Shown: positions 13,211 to 22,781 of the stretch, one piece after another
Layout of the letters: each line of letters begins with the position of its first letter
Position numbering within the stretch: the first letter of the stretch is position 1
NCBI GenBank assembly: GCA_025999115.1
Contig: BNWW01000032.1
Location: 1-25,905, forward strand
Direction: 5' to 3'
Length of the DNA stretch: 25,905 bases
Origin: Bacteroidia bacterium
GTDB lineage: Bacteria > Bacteroidota > Bacteroidia > Bacteroidales > Azobacteroidaceae
Translations under genes and position numbers: made by a program
Notes under the pieces: generated by a model
What the model was told of the DNA's origin: nothing
What the model saw: the letters and a program-made list of their open reading frames with translations, nothing else
The model's database searches: none

Positions 13211-16200
13211 ATATCCGGAAGAATTATTTTAACTTCACGATCTTCTTTATTTTTCCAGTAAACAACGGCTCTGACTTCTGCGACAGAGGGCATATAATTT
13301 TGCTCGTTACGTTTGGTGATTTCTTTGGCAAATTCATTGGAGAATTTTAAAATTTGTTTCCCTTCATAACAACATCCCACTTCATTAATTTCTAAGTTTA
13401 CTCCGGCTCTGATTTTTTCAATTTTCTCTTGAACAAATGTAAAATAGTTTAGGTAAACCCCTTTATGGGACAACTGATATACGATTTCATCCGATTTGTC
13501 GTAATGATAGTTATCAATAATTATCTTTGTGGATTCGATGCGTATATCATCAAAACAGTTGCCGGAATAGTGAATAAAAAGATTTTTCTTCGCCCGGGTG
13601 ATGGCAACATATACAGCTCTTAAATCATCTTCATTCAACGTGTTGCTTTGGTTATATGCAAGAAAAACAGTATCAAATTCTCTGCCTTTGGCTTTATGGA
13701 TGGTTGATACGAGAATAGTGTCATCATTGACACTTTGAAAATCTTCCAACTTGGATTCCCGAATAAATTGCTCGAAATCACTTTTGTATTTGATCTTATT
13801 ATTCGTGTCTTCAAAATCTTGGAGGAGTTTCTGACATTCTTTCAAGTTGGCGCTTCCGCTATAATGTCTATTGAGAGCGATTTTCGCATTTTTCCAAACA
13901 TCCAATTCTATGGTGTAACTGTCATCACGAAAATTCAAGGAATCAATGAAATATCTAATTTCAACCAAATCAGATAGACTAAACCCTGTATTCGTCTGAA
14001 TCAGTTTTGCCGGAATATTGTTTTTAATCAGCAAACTGACAATTTCAAGGGCTTGCTCATTGGTCTTTGTTAAAATACTTGTACTTCCGGTCAATGTTTC
14101 TTTGATACTGTTTTGAACTACCGGAACAGTCAAGTTTTCTGTGGAATATTTAACTATCTTTAATTGTCCGTTTGTTCGGTCTTTTGCATAGATAGGCGTG
14201 GATTTGATTCTGTGAGGAAGTTGAGTTGCAAATAAATTGGCAAATTCTACGATATTGTTTTTACTTCTGTAGTTGTCTATAAGTTCATATTTTTTAGATT
14301 CCGGATAAGTCAAAAATTCTTCCATATATTTTGAATTGGATGCTCTAAATTCATAAATATTCTGGTCATCATCTCCTACCGAAATGACACGCATCTCCTC
14401 GTTCTTCTCCATTAGTGTTTTAATGAGCAAAAATTCTATCTCGCTCATATCCTGCGCCTCGTCGATTACCAGAACGGTTTTTGTAATTCTACTTATATCA
14501 ACATCGCCGCTATTGATTTTTTCTATCGTGTTTTTTATAATTTCATCTGTTTTCTCTAACGAACCTACTTTTCCGAGTAAATCAAAACAATAGGAGTGAA
14601 AAGTCATGATTTGAATAAAATTAGCTGCATTTCCAATCAATCCCATCAGACGTTTCTTAAACTCGGTTGCTGCCGCCCTTGAAAATGTAAGCATCAGCAT
14701 CTGTTCATGCTTCACATCTTCCATCATATAGAGAGAAGCGAGTTTGTGTGCCAATAACTTGGTTTTTCCACTACCGGGACCCGCCGCAACAACAATATAT
14801 TTTGATTCTTTATCCTTAATAATATGCAACTGAGCAGGCGAAAGTTCTCCAAAAATCTTTTTGAATTTTTTCGGAGTAATGTTGCTGTTAATTTCTGTAT
14901 TTCTATCTCCCTTAAAGTACTTTCTTAAAAAGAGATCATAATCCATTGTAAAATAGTCATCTACAAAAGTTAATGCTTCTTGATAATCATGCACCATCTT
15001 GTTGGCATATTCGCCGACAATATGGATTTGTTGCATTCGACTATGATAAAATTCTTCCAGTTGGCCATAATTTTCTTTTTTATAACGTACACTATTATCT
15101 TTTTCTGTGCGTTCAATCTGCATCGCATTATACACGACGAGAAAAGCGCCCTCAATTCTCAACGCATTGATTTTTAAGAGATAGTAAAGGGCATCATCTA
15201 TCTCGTCAAAATCGGCTTTGTCGCCAAAAAGATTCTTTTCAAAGTGCTCTTTCAATTCGACACACGAAAATTCAACGATTGTTTCCTCTTCATTCTTATT
15301 GATTGATTTTTCATTGCACTTTCCGTAAAGATACTCAATGATAAATTGGGCTAAGATATCTCGTTTTTCCTTTTTTTGCCCGATTTCCTCTATCGAAAAA
15401 TTCGGTTTTATTGTCAGGTGATTTTTTGAATTTTGCGGTGTTCGTTTTATCCAATTTTTTATCGCCCAAAAATTGATAATGGTGTTGATTTGATTGAGTG
15501 AAACTTCTTCACAAGCTTCTTCGGCGTTGCCGTTAAGTTCTTTTATGTTCCATGTTTGTTCCCCTTCATTGAGTTCGGATAGCATGAATTTTTCCAGTTT
15601 ATGGAACGTTTTTAATATTTTGAGCGATTGATTTACATGCTCTTTTCTTCTAATAAACGCGCTAAGGTCTTTTGCGTCAGCTAATATTTTTTCCTCCCGA
15701 AGAAGATTTATTGTTCTTATCACATCTGTTTTAACAATTCCAAGTCGGTCAGCGATGTAGTCCACGCGCGACTCCGCTTCGTCTTCATTCCCACGAGACT
15801 TACTTTTTGCAGAAATCAAATTCTTAATGATACGTACGGCATACCCTCTATACCTGTCATCAAATTTAGAGGAAGCATTTATTCTTACAATCGCTTCTTC
15901 CGCATTTTTAGCCAAAATACTATTCGCAAAAATCCGGGGCATATTTTGCCCGCGTTTCAAAAAACCGGACTGTTCTAATGCAGATATAGCAGTCTTTACT
16001 CTACTTTCAATGTCCATTACCGAATCGTCCCATCCGGATTTTCTGGCAATTTCCAACGCAGATTGCGACACTTTGGAGCGTAGTTTGGTAATGTTTTTTA
16101 TCGCTTTCCAAACCTGTTGAATTTCTTTTAAACTGAGTTTGGTTTGATTCAGTAATGTAAAATGCTTATTCAAATCATCATCATTAAAAAGCACATAACA

Positions 16201-17586
16201 ATCAGCCGTAATGGCTTCATCGCGTCCGGCTCTGCCTGCTTCCTGAACATAGTTTTCCAATGAATCGGAAATATCATAATGGATCACCATACCCACATCT
16301 TTTTTATCCACACCCATACCAAAAGCAGTGGTAGCGACGATAATTTGAACTTCGCCACTCATAAACAGGTCTTGATTTTTGATTTTCTCTTCCTTCTCCA
16401 TTTTGCCGTTAAACGGAACGGCGGTATATCCGTCTTCGGTAAGCCTCTTGGCTATTTCTTGCGTTCTGCGCGTTCTTGAAACATAAATAATGGTCGGACA
16501 ATTTTTACCATCAAGCAAGTTCCTTAATTTCAAGTATTTTCCTGCATCACCTTCTTCATTATAGACATGATAAGTGAGATTAGTCCTTGCAGCGCTTGCC
16601 CTAAAAACAGTAAGTTCTAACGATAGTTTTTCTTTGAAATAATCCTTAATATCGTTGATGACATTTTGTTTGGCGGTTGCCGTAAAACAAGAGATGGGGA
16701 TATTATCAGTTAAATTTTTCTTCTCTTGAAGTTCTTTGATAAAATCGCCGATATAAAGATAATCCACCCGAAAATCATGTCCCCAAGCCGAGAAACAGTG
16801 AGCTTCATCAATAACAAAACGCACTACATTTCGTTTCAAAAGCAGTGCTTCAATAGATTTTGATCGCAATGATTCCGGAGAAATATACAGCAACGATGCC
16901 GAACCATCTTCCACTCTTTCAAACGATTTGGCTCTTTCTATAGGGTCTAATAAACCGTTTATGGTAACAGCTTCGGTAATTCCTTTTTGTTCAAGGTTAT
17001 CCACCTGGTCTTTCATCAACGACTGTAAGGGCGATATGACAACGGTTAGTCCTTTTTCATTCACTCCCGACATTAATGCCGGTAATTGAAAAGTGATTGA
17101 TTTTCCTCCACCTGTCGGAAATACAGCAAGTATAGATTTGTTTTCAATAGCAGCAACGACCGCATTCCTTTGGAGTTCTTCGCCTTCATAAGACCGAAAA
17201 CTATCGTAATGAAAAAACTGCTTTAATGCTGTTACCTCATCCAAGAATAAATCTTTTGCTTTTTTGGCATCATTCAAGGGGTTGTTGACATCATCACTTT
17301 GTAATTTATCGTCTTTAACAAGTGCGTGATACGGTCTGTTCGGAAAAAGTAAGGGCGACCAGTATAGCGTGTCAATAAACTTGGTTATGTTTGCGTGTTG
17401 AATCGGTTTATCTAAATATTTTAAGTCATGCGCAAAAATATTATGACCACAAATATACGTCGTGCCACAAAAGAAAACTCCTAATTCATCTAATGATTTT
17501 GTGTGCAATTCTTTCCCTTCGCTCAACGCACCGATATCTAATACTTGCTTACCCTCGGCGGTAGTTTCTATGTCAATAAAGACCAT
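13195..17586 (-). CDS. Exonuclease-like / RecQ / UvrD fusion helicase
   Basis: 1463 aa in three parts. Residues 1-125 form a DnaQ-like exonuclease domain: D5 and E7 in FIDIETT, GHNIFAHD ending at D54, and D106 in NNPLNDAKKA; the His expected five residues before D106 is Asn. Residues 128-470 form a RecQ helicase with FPTGGGKS, DEAHCFSAWGHDFR, CFTATA, ATTAFGMGVDK and QEAGRAGRD. Residues 470-910 are helical with winged-helix-like pieces (YIADRLGIVKTDVIRT). Residues 912-1345 form a complete SF1 UvrD/Rep helicase: AAGPGSGKT, VIDEAQD, GDDDQNIYEFR, STIHKAKGREFDTVFL and YVAITRAKKNL. Both motors move 3'-5' in their families. A role in repair, recombination or defence is inferred. No typical RecQ zinc cysteines are evident. 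It is 14 bp behind the threonine dehydrogenase gene, last in the operon. Confidence 0.93.
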   Translation of the reverse strand: MVFIDIETTAEGKQVLDIGALSEGKELHTKSLDELGVFFCGTTYICGHNIFAHDLKYLDKPIQHANITKFIDTLYWSPLLFPNRPYHALVKDDKLQSDDVNNPLNDAKKAKDLFLDEVTALKQFFHYDSFRSYEGEELQRNAVVAAIENKSILAVFPTGGGKSITFQLPALMSGVNEKGLTVVISPLQSLMKDQVDNLEQKGITEAVTINGLLDPIERAKSFERVEDGSASLLYISPESLRSKSIEALLLKRNVVRFVIDEAHCFSAWGHDFRVDYLYIGDFIKELQEKKNLTDNIPISCFTATAKQNVINDIKDYFKEKLSLELTVFRASAARTNLTYHVYNEEGDAGKYLKLRNLLDGKNCPTIIYVSRTRRTQEIAKRLTEDGYTAVPFNGKMEKEEKIKNQDLFMSGEVQIIVATTAFGMGVDKKDVGMVIHYDISDSLENYVQEAGRAGRDEAITADCYVLFNDDDLNKHFTLLNQTKLSLKEIQQVWKAIKNITKLRSKVSQSALEIARKSGWDDSVMDIESRVKTAISALEQSGFLKRGQNMPRIFANSILAKNAEEAIVRINASSKFDDRYRGYAVRIIKNLISAKSKSRGNEDEAESRVDYIADRLGIVKTDVIRTINLLREEKILADAKDLSAFIRRKEHVNQSLKILKTFHKLEKFMLSELNEGEQTWNIKELNGNAEEACEEVSLNQINTIINFWAIKNWIKRTPQNSKNHLTIKPNFSIEEIGQKKEKRDILAQFIIEYLYGKCNEKSINKNEEETIVEFSCVELKEHFEKNLFGDKADFDEIDDALYYLLKINALRIEGAFLVVYNAMQIERTEKDNSVRYKKENYGQLEEFYHSRMQQIHIVGEYANKMVHDYQEALTFVDDYFTMDYDLFLRKYFKGDRNTEINSNITPKKFKKIFGELSPAQLHIIKDKESKYIVVAAGPGSGKTKLLAHKLASLYMMEDVKHEQMLMLTFSRAAATEFKKRLMGLIGNAANFIQIMTFHSYCFDLLGKVGSLEKTDEIIKNTIEKINSGDVDISRITKTVLVIDEAQDMSEIEFLLIKTLMEKNEEMRVISVGDDDQNIYEFRASNSKYMEEFLTYPESKKYELIDNYRSKNNIVEFANLFATQLPHRIKSTPIYAKDRTNGQLKIVKYSTENLTVPVVQNSIKETLTGSTSILTKTNEQALEIVSLLIKNNIPAKLIQTNTGFSLSDLVEIRYFIDSLNFRDDSYTIELDVWKNAKIALNRHYSGSANLKECQKLLQDFEDTNNKIKYKSDFEQFIRESKLEDFQSVNDDTILVSTIHKAKGREFDTVFLAYNQSNTLNEDDLRAVYVAITRAKKNLFIHYSGNCFDDIRIESTKIIIDNYHYDKSDEIVYQLSHKGVYLNYFTFVQEKIEKIRAGVNLEINEVGCCYEGKQILKFSNEFAKEITKRNEQNYMPSVAEVRAVVYWKNKEDREVKIILPDIYLKK

Positions 17587-17600
17587 GTTCGTAATAGCTT

Positions 17601-18551
17601 TTAATATTGAATGTGACCGAGCGCCCGAATCATATCCCCCGTCATCGCCCCCAAATCAAACTTCGGCCTCCATCCCCATTCCTCACGAGCGCAAGAATCA
17701 TCCATTGAATCCGGCCACGAATCGGCAATGGATTGCTTCAACGGATCAATGTCGTATTCCATTTGAAAATCGGGAAGATGTTTTAAAATGGCGGCCCGCA
17801 ACATTTCGGGATCGATGCTCATCGCTGTGATATTGAATGAATTACGATGTTTCAAACGTGCCGGATCGGCTTCCATCAATTGTATGGCGGCATCCAAGGC
17901 ATCGGGCATATACATCATATCCAAAAAGGTGCCGGCTTGGAGCGGACAAAGGAATTTTTCGCCTTTCACGGCTTTGTAATAGATTTCGACGGCGTAATCG
18001 GTGGTGCCGCCGCCCGGCAAAGTGAGGTTGGAAATGAGGCCGGGATAACGTACCGAACGAGTATCCACGCCCCAACGATGAAAATAATAATCGCTAATCA
18101 ACTCGCCGGCCACTTTCGTGATGCCATAAACCGTGTTCGGTCGCTGAATGGTGTCTTGCGGCGTTTGAACGCGCGGTGTATCGGGACCGAAAGCGCCGAT
18201 CGAACTCGGTGTAAAAATCGCGCATTTATAATCGCGCGCCACATCCAAACAATTCAACAGACTGCCGATGCCGACATCCCAACCCAATTGCGGATTTTTT
18301 TCGGCTGTGGCCGACAGAATCGCCGCCAAATTATAAATAGTGTCGATTTTGTATTTTTTGACCGCTTCGGCGATTTGATCAATCTGCGTGGCGTCGATTT
18401 GAACCGTGGGGCCGTCGTCGAAAAAACCGTCGGGATAAGGCGGTGCGAAATAACCGCAAACGACATTATCGCTTCCGTAAATCGTTTTCAACTTCCGGCT
18501 CAATTCCGAGCCGATCTGCCCCGTGCTTCCGATAATCAAAATGCGTTTCAT
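17601..18551 (-). CDS. L-threonine 3-dehydrogenase, SDR (epimerase-like) type
   Basis: 316 aa, normal for the extended SDR form of threonine dehydrogenase known from Flavobacterium and animals. It oxidises L-threonine to 2-amino-3-oxobutyrate with NAD. Seen are the nucleotide-binding GSTGQIG at 8-14, NLAA, the catalytic S116/S117 region in FTPSSIGAFGP, Y142-x-x-x-K146 in YGITK, and the family-specific RYPGLISNLTLPGGGTTDYA and MMYMPDALDAAI. The partner kbl ligase is not next to it. It follows the SNF2 gene by 3 bp and precedes the fusion helicase by 14 bp, so it is probably translated from the same message. The protein shows no damage. Confidence 0.9.
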   Translation of the reverse strand: MKRILIIGSTGQIGSELSRKLKTIYGSDNVVCGYFAPPYPDGFFDDGPTVQIDATQIDQIAEAVKKYKIDTIYNLAAILSATAEKNPQLGWDVGIGSLLNCLDVARDYKCAIFTPSSIGAFGPDTPRVQTPQDTIQRPNTVYGITKVAGELISDYYFHRWGVDTRSVRYPGLISNLTLPGGGTTDYAVEIYYKAVKGEKFLCPLQAGTFLDMMYMPDALDAAIQLMEADPARLKHRNSFNITAMSIDPEMLRAAILKHLPDFQMEYDIDPLKQSIADSWPDSMDDSCAREEWGWRPKFDLGAMTGDMIRALGHIQY

Positions 18552-18554
18552 GTT

Positions 18555-21506
18555 TTAAGCATCTAATAAAGAAATAATCTCGTTGGAATCCAAATCATCT
18601 AACGGATTGTTGCTTGCGACAAATGTAGCGGAAAGCTTTTGTTTCGCGGCCTGCAAATGCAAAATCTTCTCTTCGATCGATTGAGTGGAAATGAAGCGGT
18701 AAACCATCACGCTTTTGTCCTGTCCGATACGATGGGCGCGACTCAAAGCTTGCATTTCGGCCGCCGGATTCCACCACGGGTCGATAATAAAAACATAATC
18801 GGCCGCCGTGAGATTCAATCCCACGCCACCGGCTTTCAACGAAATAAAAAAGCATTGCACATCGTTATTTCGGTTGAAACGGTCGATTTCGGTTTCGCGA
18901 TCTTGCGTTTCACCGGTTAGCCAAGCGTATTTCCAAGCTTTATCATCAAAGGCTTGCGCCAAGAGTTTCAGATGTTTAACAAACGATGAAAAAATTAAAA
19001 CCTTGTGTTTGCTTTCCCGGATGGTTTCGAAATACATCAAAATCTGGTCGAATTTTCCGGCGTCGCCCGTATAAGAAGGAATGCCCAAAGCCGGATGATT
19101 GGCCAGCAAACGCAATCGCATCAGACTTTGCAAGGCCATCAGTTTGTTTTTCGCAAACATTTCCTTGTTTTCCAACAAGTGGTTGCGGATGTTGTTTTTC
19201 TCTTTTTCGTATAGCATTTCCTGCGATTCGGTCATATCGCAATACACAATTTCCTGAAACAGAGGCGGTAAGTCGGGTGCAACCTCTTCTTTGGTACGGC
19301 GAAGCAGGAAGGGACGAATCAATTTCAAAAGCGCCGTTTCGGCCGGTTGATTATATTCTTTTGTTATCTTGTTGATATAGTTTGTTTTGAATGACGAAAA
19401 ACTTCCCAATAATCCCGGATTGATGAAATTGAATTGCGCCCAAAGATCGTTCAACGAATTTTCAATCGGTGTTCCGGTCAGCGCTAAACGATGTGTTGAT
19501 TTTAATTGCTTAACAGCTTGATAACTAATCGAATCAGGGTTTTTTATCGACTGACTTTCGTCTAAAATCAAATACAGAAAATCGTAATTTTTCAAATAAT
19601 CCAAATCGCTCCGAACCATTCCATACGAAGTAATAATGATTTGGTAATGTTTAAAAATTTTTCCTATTTCTTTCGTTTTCAATCGTTTAATTCCGGCATG
19701 AATATAAACTTTCAAACCGGGCGCGAATTTTTTCAATTCGTTTTTCCAATTGTGCAAAAGAGAAGTCGGAACTACGACCAACGATGCCGGCAAATGTCCT
19801 TTCGCCGGGCTGTCCCATTGGTTGAAAAGCGATAATTGTCCTTCTCCCTGTAAGAAATCTTGAAGCGGCGATTCGGATGTTTTTTTGGAATAAATAAAAT
19901 CGAGTAATGCAATGGTTTGCAATGTTTTACCCAATCCCATATCATCGGCTAAACAACCGCCGAAACGCAATTCATACAGATGGTTCAGCCAATAAAACCC
20001 CTGTTTTTGGTAAGGACGAAGAATGGATTCCAAATGGGCGGGAATTTCAGGCAAAACGGTCGGTTGCTTGAATAGATCGACCGGATTATCAACCGGTTGT
20101 AATATTTCGTTTGTTTCGTTCAATAAATGGCCGTGTATTTTCCGCAAACGGAGCATCTGTTCGTCGGATTCGCTGTACATCATCACTTCCTGATAGCGCG
20201 AAAACCATTCTTCGGGCAGGATAAAAATGCGTCCGTCGGGTAAAACAAATTCGGGATTGCCGTTCAAAATGTGTTTCCGGAAGCGGGTGAAAGGGATTTT
20301 TAAATGGTCGCCCAACACGACTTCGATTTTCATTTCAAACCAATCGATTTTTTCGTCCACTTGTGATTGAACGGATACTGTGCCGTTGTAATATTCACGA
20401 ATGGTTTGTTGTTCGATTTGAAATTCTTTTAATTCATCCGAATGCCGGTTCAACCAACCGATTAAGCCGTATTTTTGTAAAATTTCGGATTGGTTCGGCA
20501 GATAAAAACGATGGTCGCCCTCTTTTTTCAATCCGGTTTCGGATAAATATTCGGCGCATTGATTTTCCCAGGCGATGTCGCGTTCCAACCAAACGATGGT
20601 TTCTGCGCCGTTTCGTTCCTCCACACTAACGATTTTCTTCTTTTTTACGGATGCAGCTTCAAACCGCCGGTCGTCGTATTGGAAAACCAGCGAAAGGCAT
20701 AAACGTTGATAAAAATCCTCTTCCAAAATCAAAATAGCCTGTTTAATCGGTTGTTTTTCAATCATGTCGATTCCTTCGATTTTCACTTCATATTTGGGAA
20801 TCGTTTTGAGGACAAATTTTTGAATATATTCTTTTTCGGATGTCGCCGGTACTTGGATATGCGTTTTCGTGAAAAACGGTTTCAGTTTTTTGGCTTCGAT
20901 GTCGTTTACCTGATGGATTTGCTTCGCTAACAGCACAATACACGGTTCTTCCGATAATATGATCGCGGTTTCTTGTTGCAACTCGGTTTCTTTCTCGTTG
21001 TTAGTCAGCGAAATAAAATAGCGCAATCCGTTTTCGTCTTTAATAAAATTGAAAACGCAACGGCTGGGTTCGGACAAAATTTCCACCTGATTGCTTTCGG
21101 AAAACGATTTCACTTTGATGTTTTGACGGAAAAAAACAGGCGTATCCGTCGCAAGCGCCAATTGCAGGATTTTGGAACATTGCCGTTCGATGCGCGGGCG
21201 AATCAAATTATCGAGGGTTGTTTGTGGAATTTTCGTTTTATCCTGTTCCCGGCAATAAGCCTTGATGAGCGCTTTTTCGGAAATTTCTTCTATCGCGCGA
21301 ATCAAGAGCAATTCGGTTTCGTCGCGATTGTTAGCCGCCTCTTCCTTGTAATTGGGGATTCCGCTCAAATAACAGGAACCACTCTTTTGATGTTCCGCTA
21401 AATGCAACGATAATTTCCATCCGAATTGCGGATGTTCGGAGATAATCAGCACAAAATGGCGGAACGACGATTGTTTTTGGGCGTTATTTATAACTGTATC
21501 CACCAT
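18555..21506 (-). CDS. SNF2-family helicase/translocase
   Basis: 983 aa. The N-terminal half (1-490) is poorly recognisable and probably contains the SNF2-associated domain of bacterial members. The motor begins at RPYQKQGFYWL, then GGCLADDMGLGKTLQT (motif I, about 521-530), VVVPTSLLHNW, LILDESQSIKN (motif II as DESQ), LALTGTPIENSLNDLW (III), FLLRRTKEEV, KVLIFSSFVKHL, FFISLKAGGVGLNLTAAD (V) and ALSRAHRIGQ (VI). Family members are double-strand DNA translocases that remodel protein-DNA complexes. Similar proteins are widespread in Bacteroidota, so a chromosomal maintenance role is likely; specific evidence for defence is absent. The start overlaps the upstream SDR gene by 23 bp. No nearer Met exists. 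Confidence 0.93.
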   Translation of the reverse strand: MVDTVINNAQKQSSFRHFVLIISEHPQFGWKLSLHLAEHQKSGSCYLSGIPNYKEEAANNRDETELLLIRAIEEISEKALIKAYCREQDKTKIPQTTLDNLIRPRIERQCSKILQLALATDTPVFFRQNIKVKSFSESNQVEILSEPSRCVFNFIKDENGLRYFISLTNNEKETELQQETAIILSEEPCIVLLAKQIHQVNDIEAKKLKPFFTKTHIQVPATSEKEYIQKFVLKTIPKYEVKIEGIDMIEKQPIKQAILILEEDFYQRLCLSLVFQYDDRRFEAASVKKKKIVSVEERNGAETIVWLERDIAWENQCAEYLSETGLKKEGDHRFYLPNQSEILQKYGLIGWLNRHSDELKEFQIEQQTIREYYNGTVSVQSQVDEKIDWFEMKIEVVLGDHLKIPFTRFRKHILNGNPEFVLPDGRIFILPEEWFSRYQEVMMYSESDEQMLRLRKIHGHLLNETNEILQPVDNPVDLFKQPTVLPEIPAHLESILRPYQKQGFYWLNHLYELRFGGCLADDMGLGKTLQTIALLDFIYSKKTSESPLQDFLQGEGQLSLFNQWDSPAKGHLPASLVVVPTSLLHNWKNELKKFAPGLKVYIHAGIKRLKTKEIGKIFKHYQIIITSYGMVRSDLDYLKNYDFLYLILDESQSIKNPDSISYQAVKQLKSTHRLALTGTPIENSLNDLWAQFNFINPGLLGSFSSFKTNYINKITKEYNQPAETALLKLIRPFLLRRTKEEVAPDLPPLFQEIVYCDMTESQEMLYEKEKNNIRNHLLENKEMFAKNKLMALQSLMRLRLLANHPALGIPSYTGDAGKFDQILMYFETIRESKHKVLIFSSFVKHLKLLAQAFDDKAWKYAWLTGETQDRETEIDRFNRNNDVQCFFISLKAGGVGLNLTAADYVFIIDPWWNPAAEMQALSRAHRIGQDKSVMVYRFISTQSIEEKILHLQAAKQKLSATFVASNNPLDDLDSNEIISLLDA

Positions 21507-22212
21507 CTACTACAACAATTTCGCCATTAAAATACCGGTTTTCAATCAATAATTGATACACTTCGGCGATTTCTTCCGGCGTACAAAAACGTCCCAGAGC
21601 AATTTTATTTTCTATATTGCGACGTATTTCGGCCGGTTTATTTTTCTGCCATTCGGTGTCCACAAATCCCGGGGCGACGGCATTGACTCTCAAATGGTAA
21701 GGCGACAAAAATTTAACCAGATTTTTAACCAAGGCATGAATCGCACTTTTCGTAACCCCATAAGCCAACGATACCGAATGAGGTTCGATGCCCATCAGCG
21801 AGCCGGTAAATACTACGCTTCCGCCCGGCGCCATCAATCCGGCAATCCGTTGCAACAAATAAACCGGAAAATGCACATTGGCAAAAAATACCCGTTCCCA
21901 ATCGGCAGGGCGAAGATTTTCAAAAGAATCGCGACAAGTCAATCCCGCATTGAAAATCACCGCTTCCGGCTTCATATAATTACTTTCCAAAAAACCGGCA
22001 ATTGTATCAATCGCTTTCACATCGGAAATATCGGCTTTTAACAAAGTTACTTCCACAGCCTGTTCGTCACGTAATTGTTGCGCGGTTGCGCGGGCGGCTT
22101 CATCGTCATTCGCATAAGTCAAAATCAGCGGATAACCCGATGAGGCCATACGGGAAGCCACTGCTTGCCCGATGCCTTTGGTACCTCCGGTAATTAAAAT
22201 CGCTTGTTTCAT
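21484..22212 (-). CDS. Short-chain dehydrogenase/reductase, FabG-like
   Basis: 242 aa, a classical SDR. NADP(H)-binding TGGTKGIG at 8-15, FNAG at 87-90, catalytic S138 in FTGSLMG, Y151-x-x-x-K155 in YGVTK, then VNAVAPGFVDTE and the closing NGEIVVVDGGYSY. The best general match is 3-oxoacyl-ACP reductase (FabG)-like, but many SDRs of this type reduce sugars or polyols. Its 4-bp ATGA overlap with the upstream cytidylyltransferase gene suggests coupled translation and perhaps a shared pathway, for example making a CDP-activated polyol; that is inference. It overlaps the SNF2 gene by 23 bp. Confidence 0.9.
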   Translation of the reverse strand: MKQAILITGGTKGIGQAVASRMASSGYPLILTYANDDEAARATAQQLRDEQAVEVTLLKADISDVKAIDTIAGFLESNYMKPEAVIFNAGLTCRDSFENLRPADWERVFFANVHFPVYLLQRIAGLMAPGGSVVFTGSLMGIEPHSVSLAYGVTKSAIHALVKNLVKFLSPYHLRVNAVAPGFVDTEWQKNKPAEIRRNIENKIALGRFCTPEEIAEVYQLLIENRYFNGEIVVVDGGYSYK

Positions 22213-22685
22213 TTCTTTTTTTGCTCCGACGGTTGGACAACCGACACAGGTTTCGACTGGCGTTGCGAACGAAGCGAAGCCTCATAATTGTCGTGAATCG
22301 TCTTTTTTATATTGGTAGTGGAAGTGCCGACGCCATAAGGAAAATAAAACACTTGGACGCCCAATTCTTTCAAATAATCGTATTTGCCGAACCAATCGTC
22401 GCCCACTACAAAAGCGTCGATATTCAGTTTTTTAACAATTTCCGTATGGTCTAACGTGTGTTGCGGAATCACAATATCGGGTGTTTTCAGAGCTTCGAGA
22501 ATCTGCAGCCGTTCGTTGAACGAAATAATCGGAGGCGACTTGTAAGACGCAACCAATTCGTCGGTACTTACACCGACAATCAGAATATCGGCCAATGCAC
22601 GGGCATAATTTATCATCCGCAAATGATTATAATGAAACATATCGAATGTGCCGGATGTATAAACAATTGTTTTTTCTTTGAACAT
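22209..22685 (-). CDS. Cytidylyltransferase-family protein (TagD-like)
   Basis: 158 aa, of which about 130 are the catalytic fold. Signature residues are GTFDMFHYNH (12-21, with H18 and H21), ISFNERLQIL (R59), VVGDDWFGKYD (94 on) and STTNIKK. This is the glycerol-3-phosphate cytidylyltransferase pattern: transfer of CMP from CTP to a phosphorylated alcohol to make a CDP-activated head group for lipids or cell-surface polymers. The exact substrate is not decidable. The C-terminal 25 residues are a polar tail rich in Q, S and K. It is the first gene of a tight five-gene minus-strand run, with a good -7 motif 28 bases upstream. Confidence 0.88.
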   Translation of the reverse strand: MFKEKTIVYTSGTFDMFHYNHLRMINYARALADILIVGVSTDELVASYKSPPIISFNERLQILEALKTPDIVIPQHTLDHTEIVKKLNIDAFVVGDDWFGKYDYLKELGVQVFYFPYGVGTSTTNIKKTIHDNYEASLRSQRQSKPVSVVQPSEQKKK

Positions 22686-22713
22686 AATTCAATCGTATTA
22701 GAATTTCGAACTA

Positions 22714-22721
22714 CAAAAGTA
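22714..22721 (-). promoter_or_regulatory. -7 motif for the five-gene operon
   Basis: TACTTTTG on the minus strand, an exact TAnnTTTG match 28 bases before the cytidylyltransferase start. It is back to back with the plus-strand motif at 22743. Confidence 0.5.
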
Positions 22722-22742
22722 CGGAAGTTTTCCGAATTTTTG

Positions 22743-22750
22743 TAACTTTG
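22743..22750 (+). promoter_or_regulatory. -7 motif for the S9 peptidase
   Basis: TAACTTTG, an exact TAnnTTTG match 31 bases before the ATG. Only 21 bases separate it from the divergent motif, so the two promoters probably compete or share regulation. Confidence 0.55.
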
Positions 22751-22781
22751 CCTCCCCGAATCAATCAGAAATTCAAATAAA

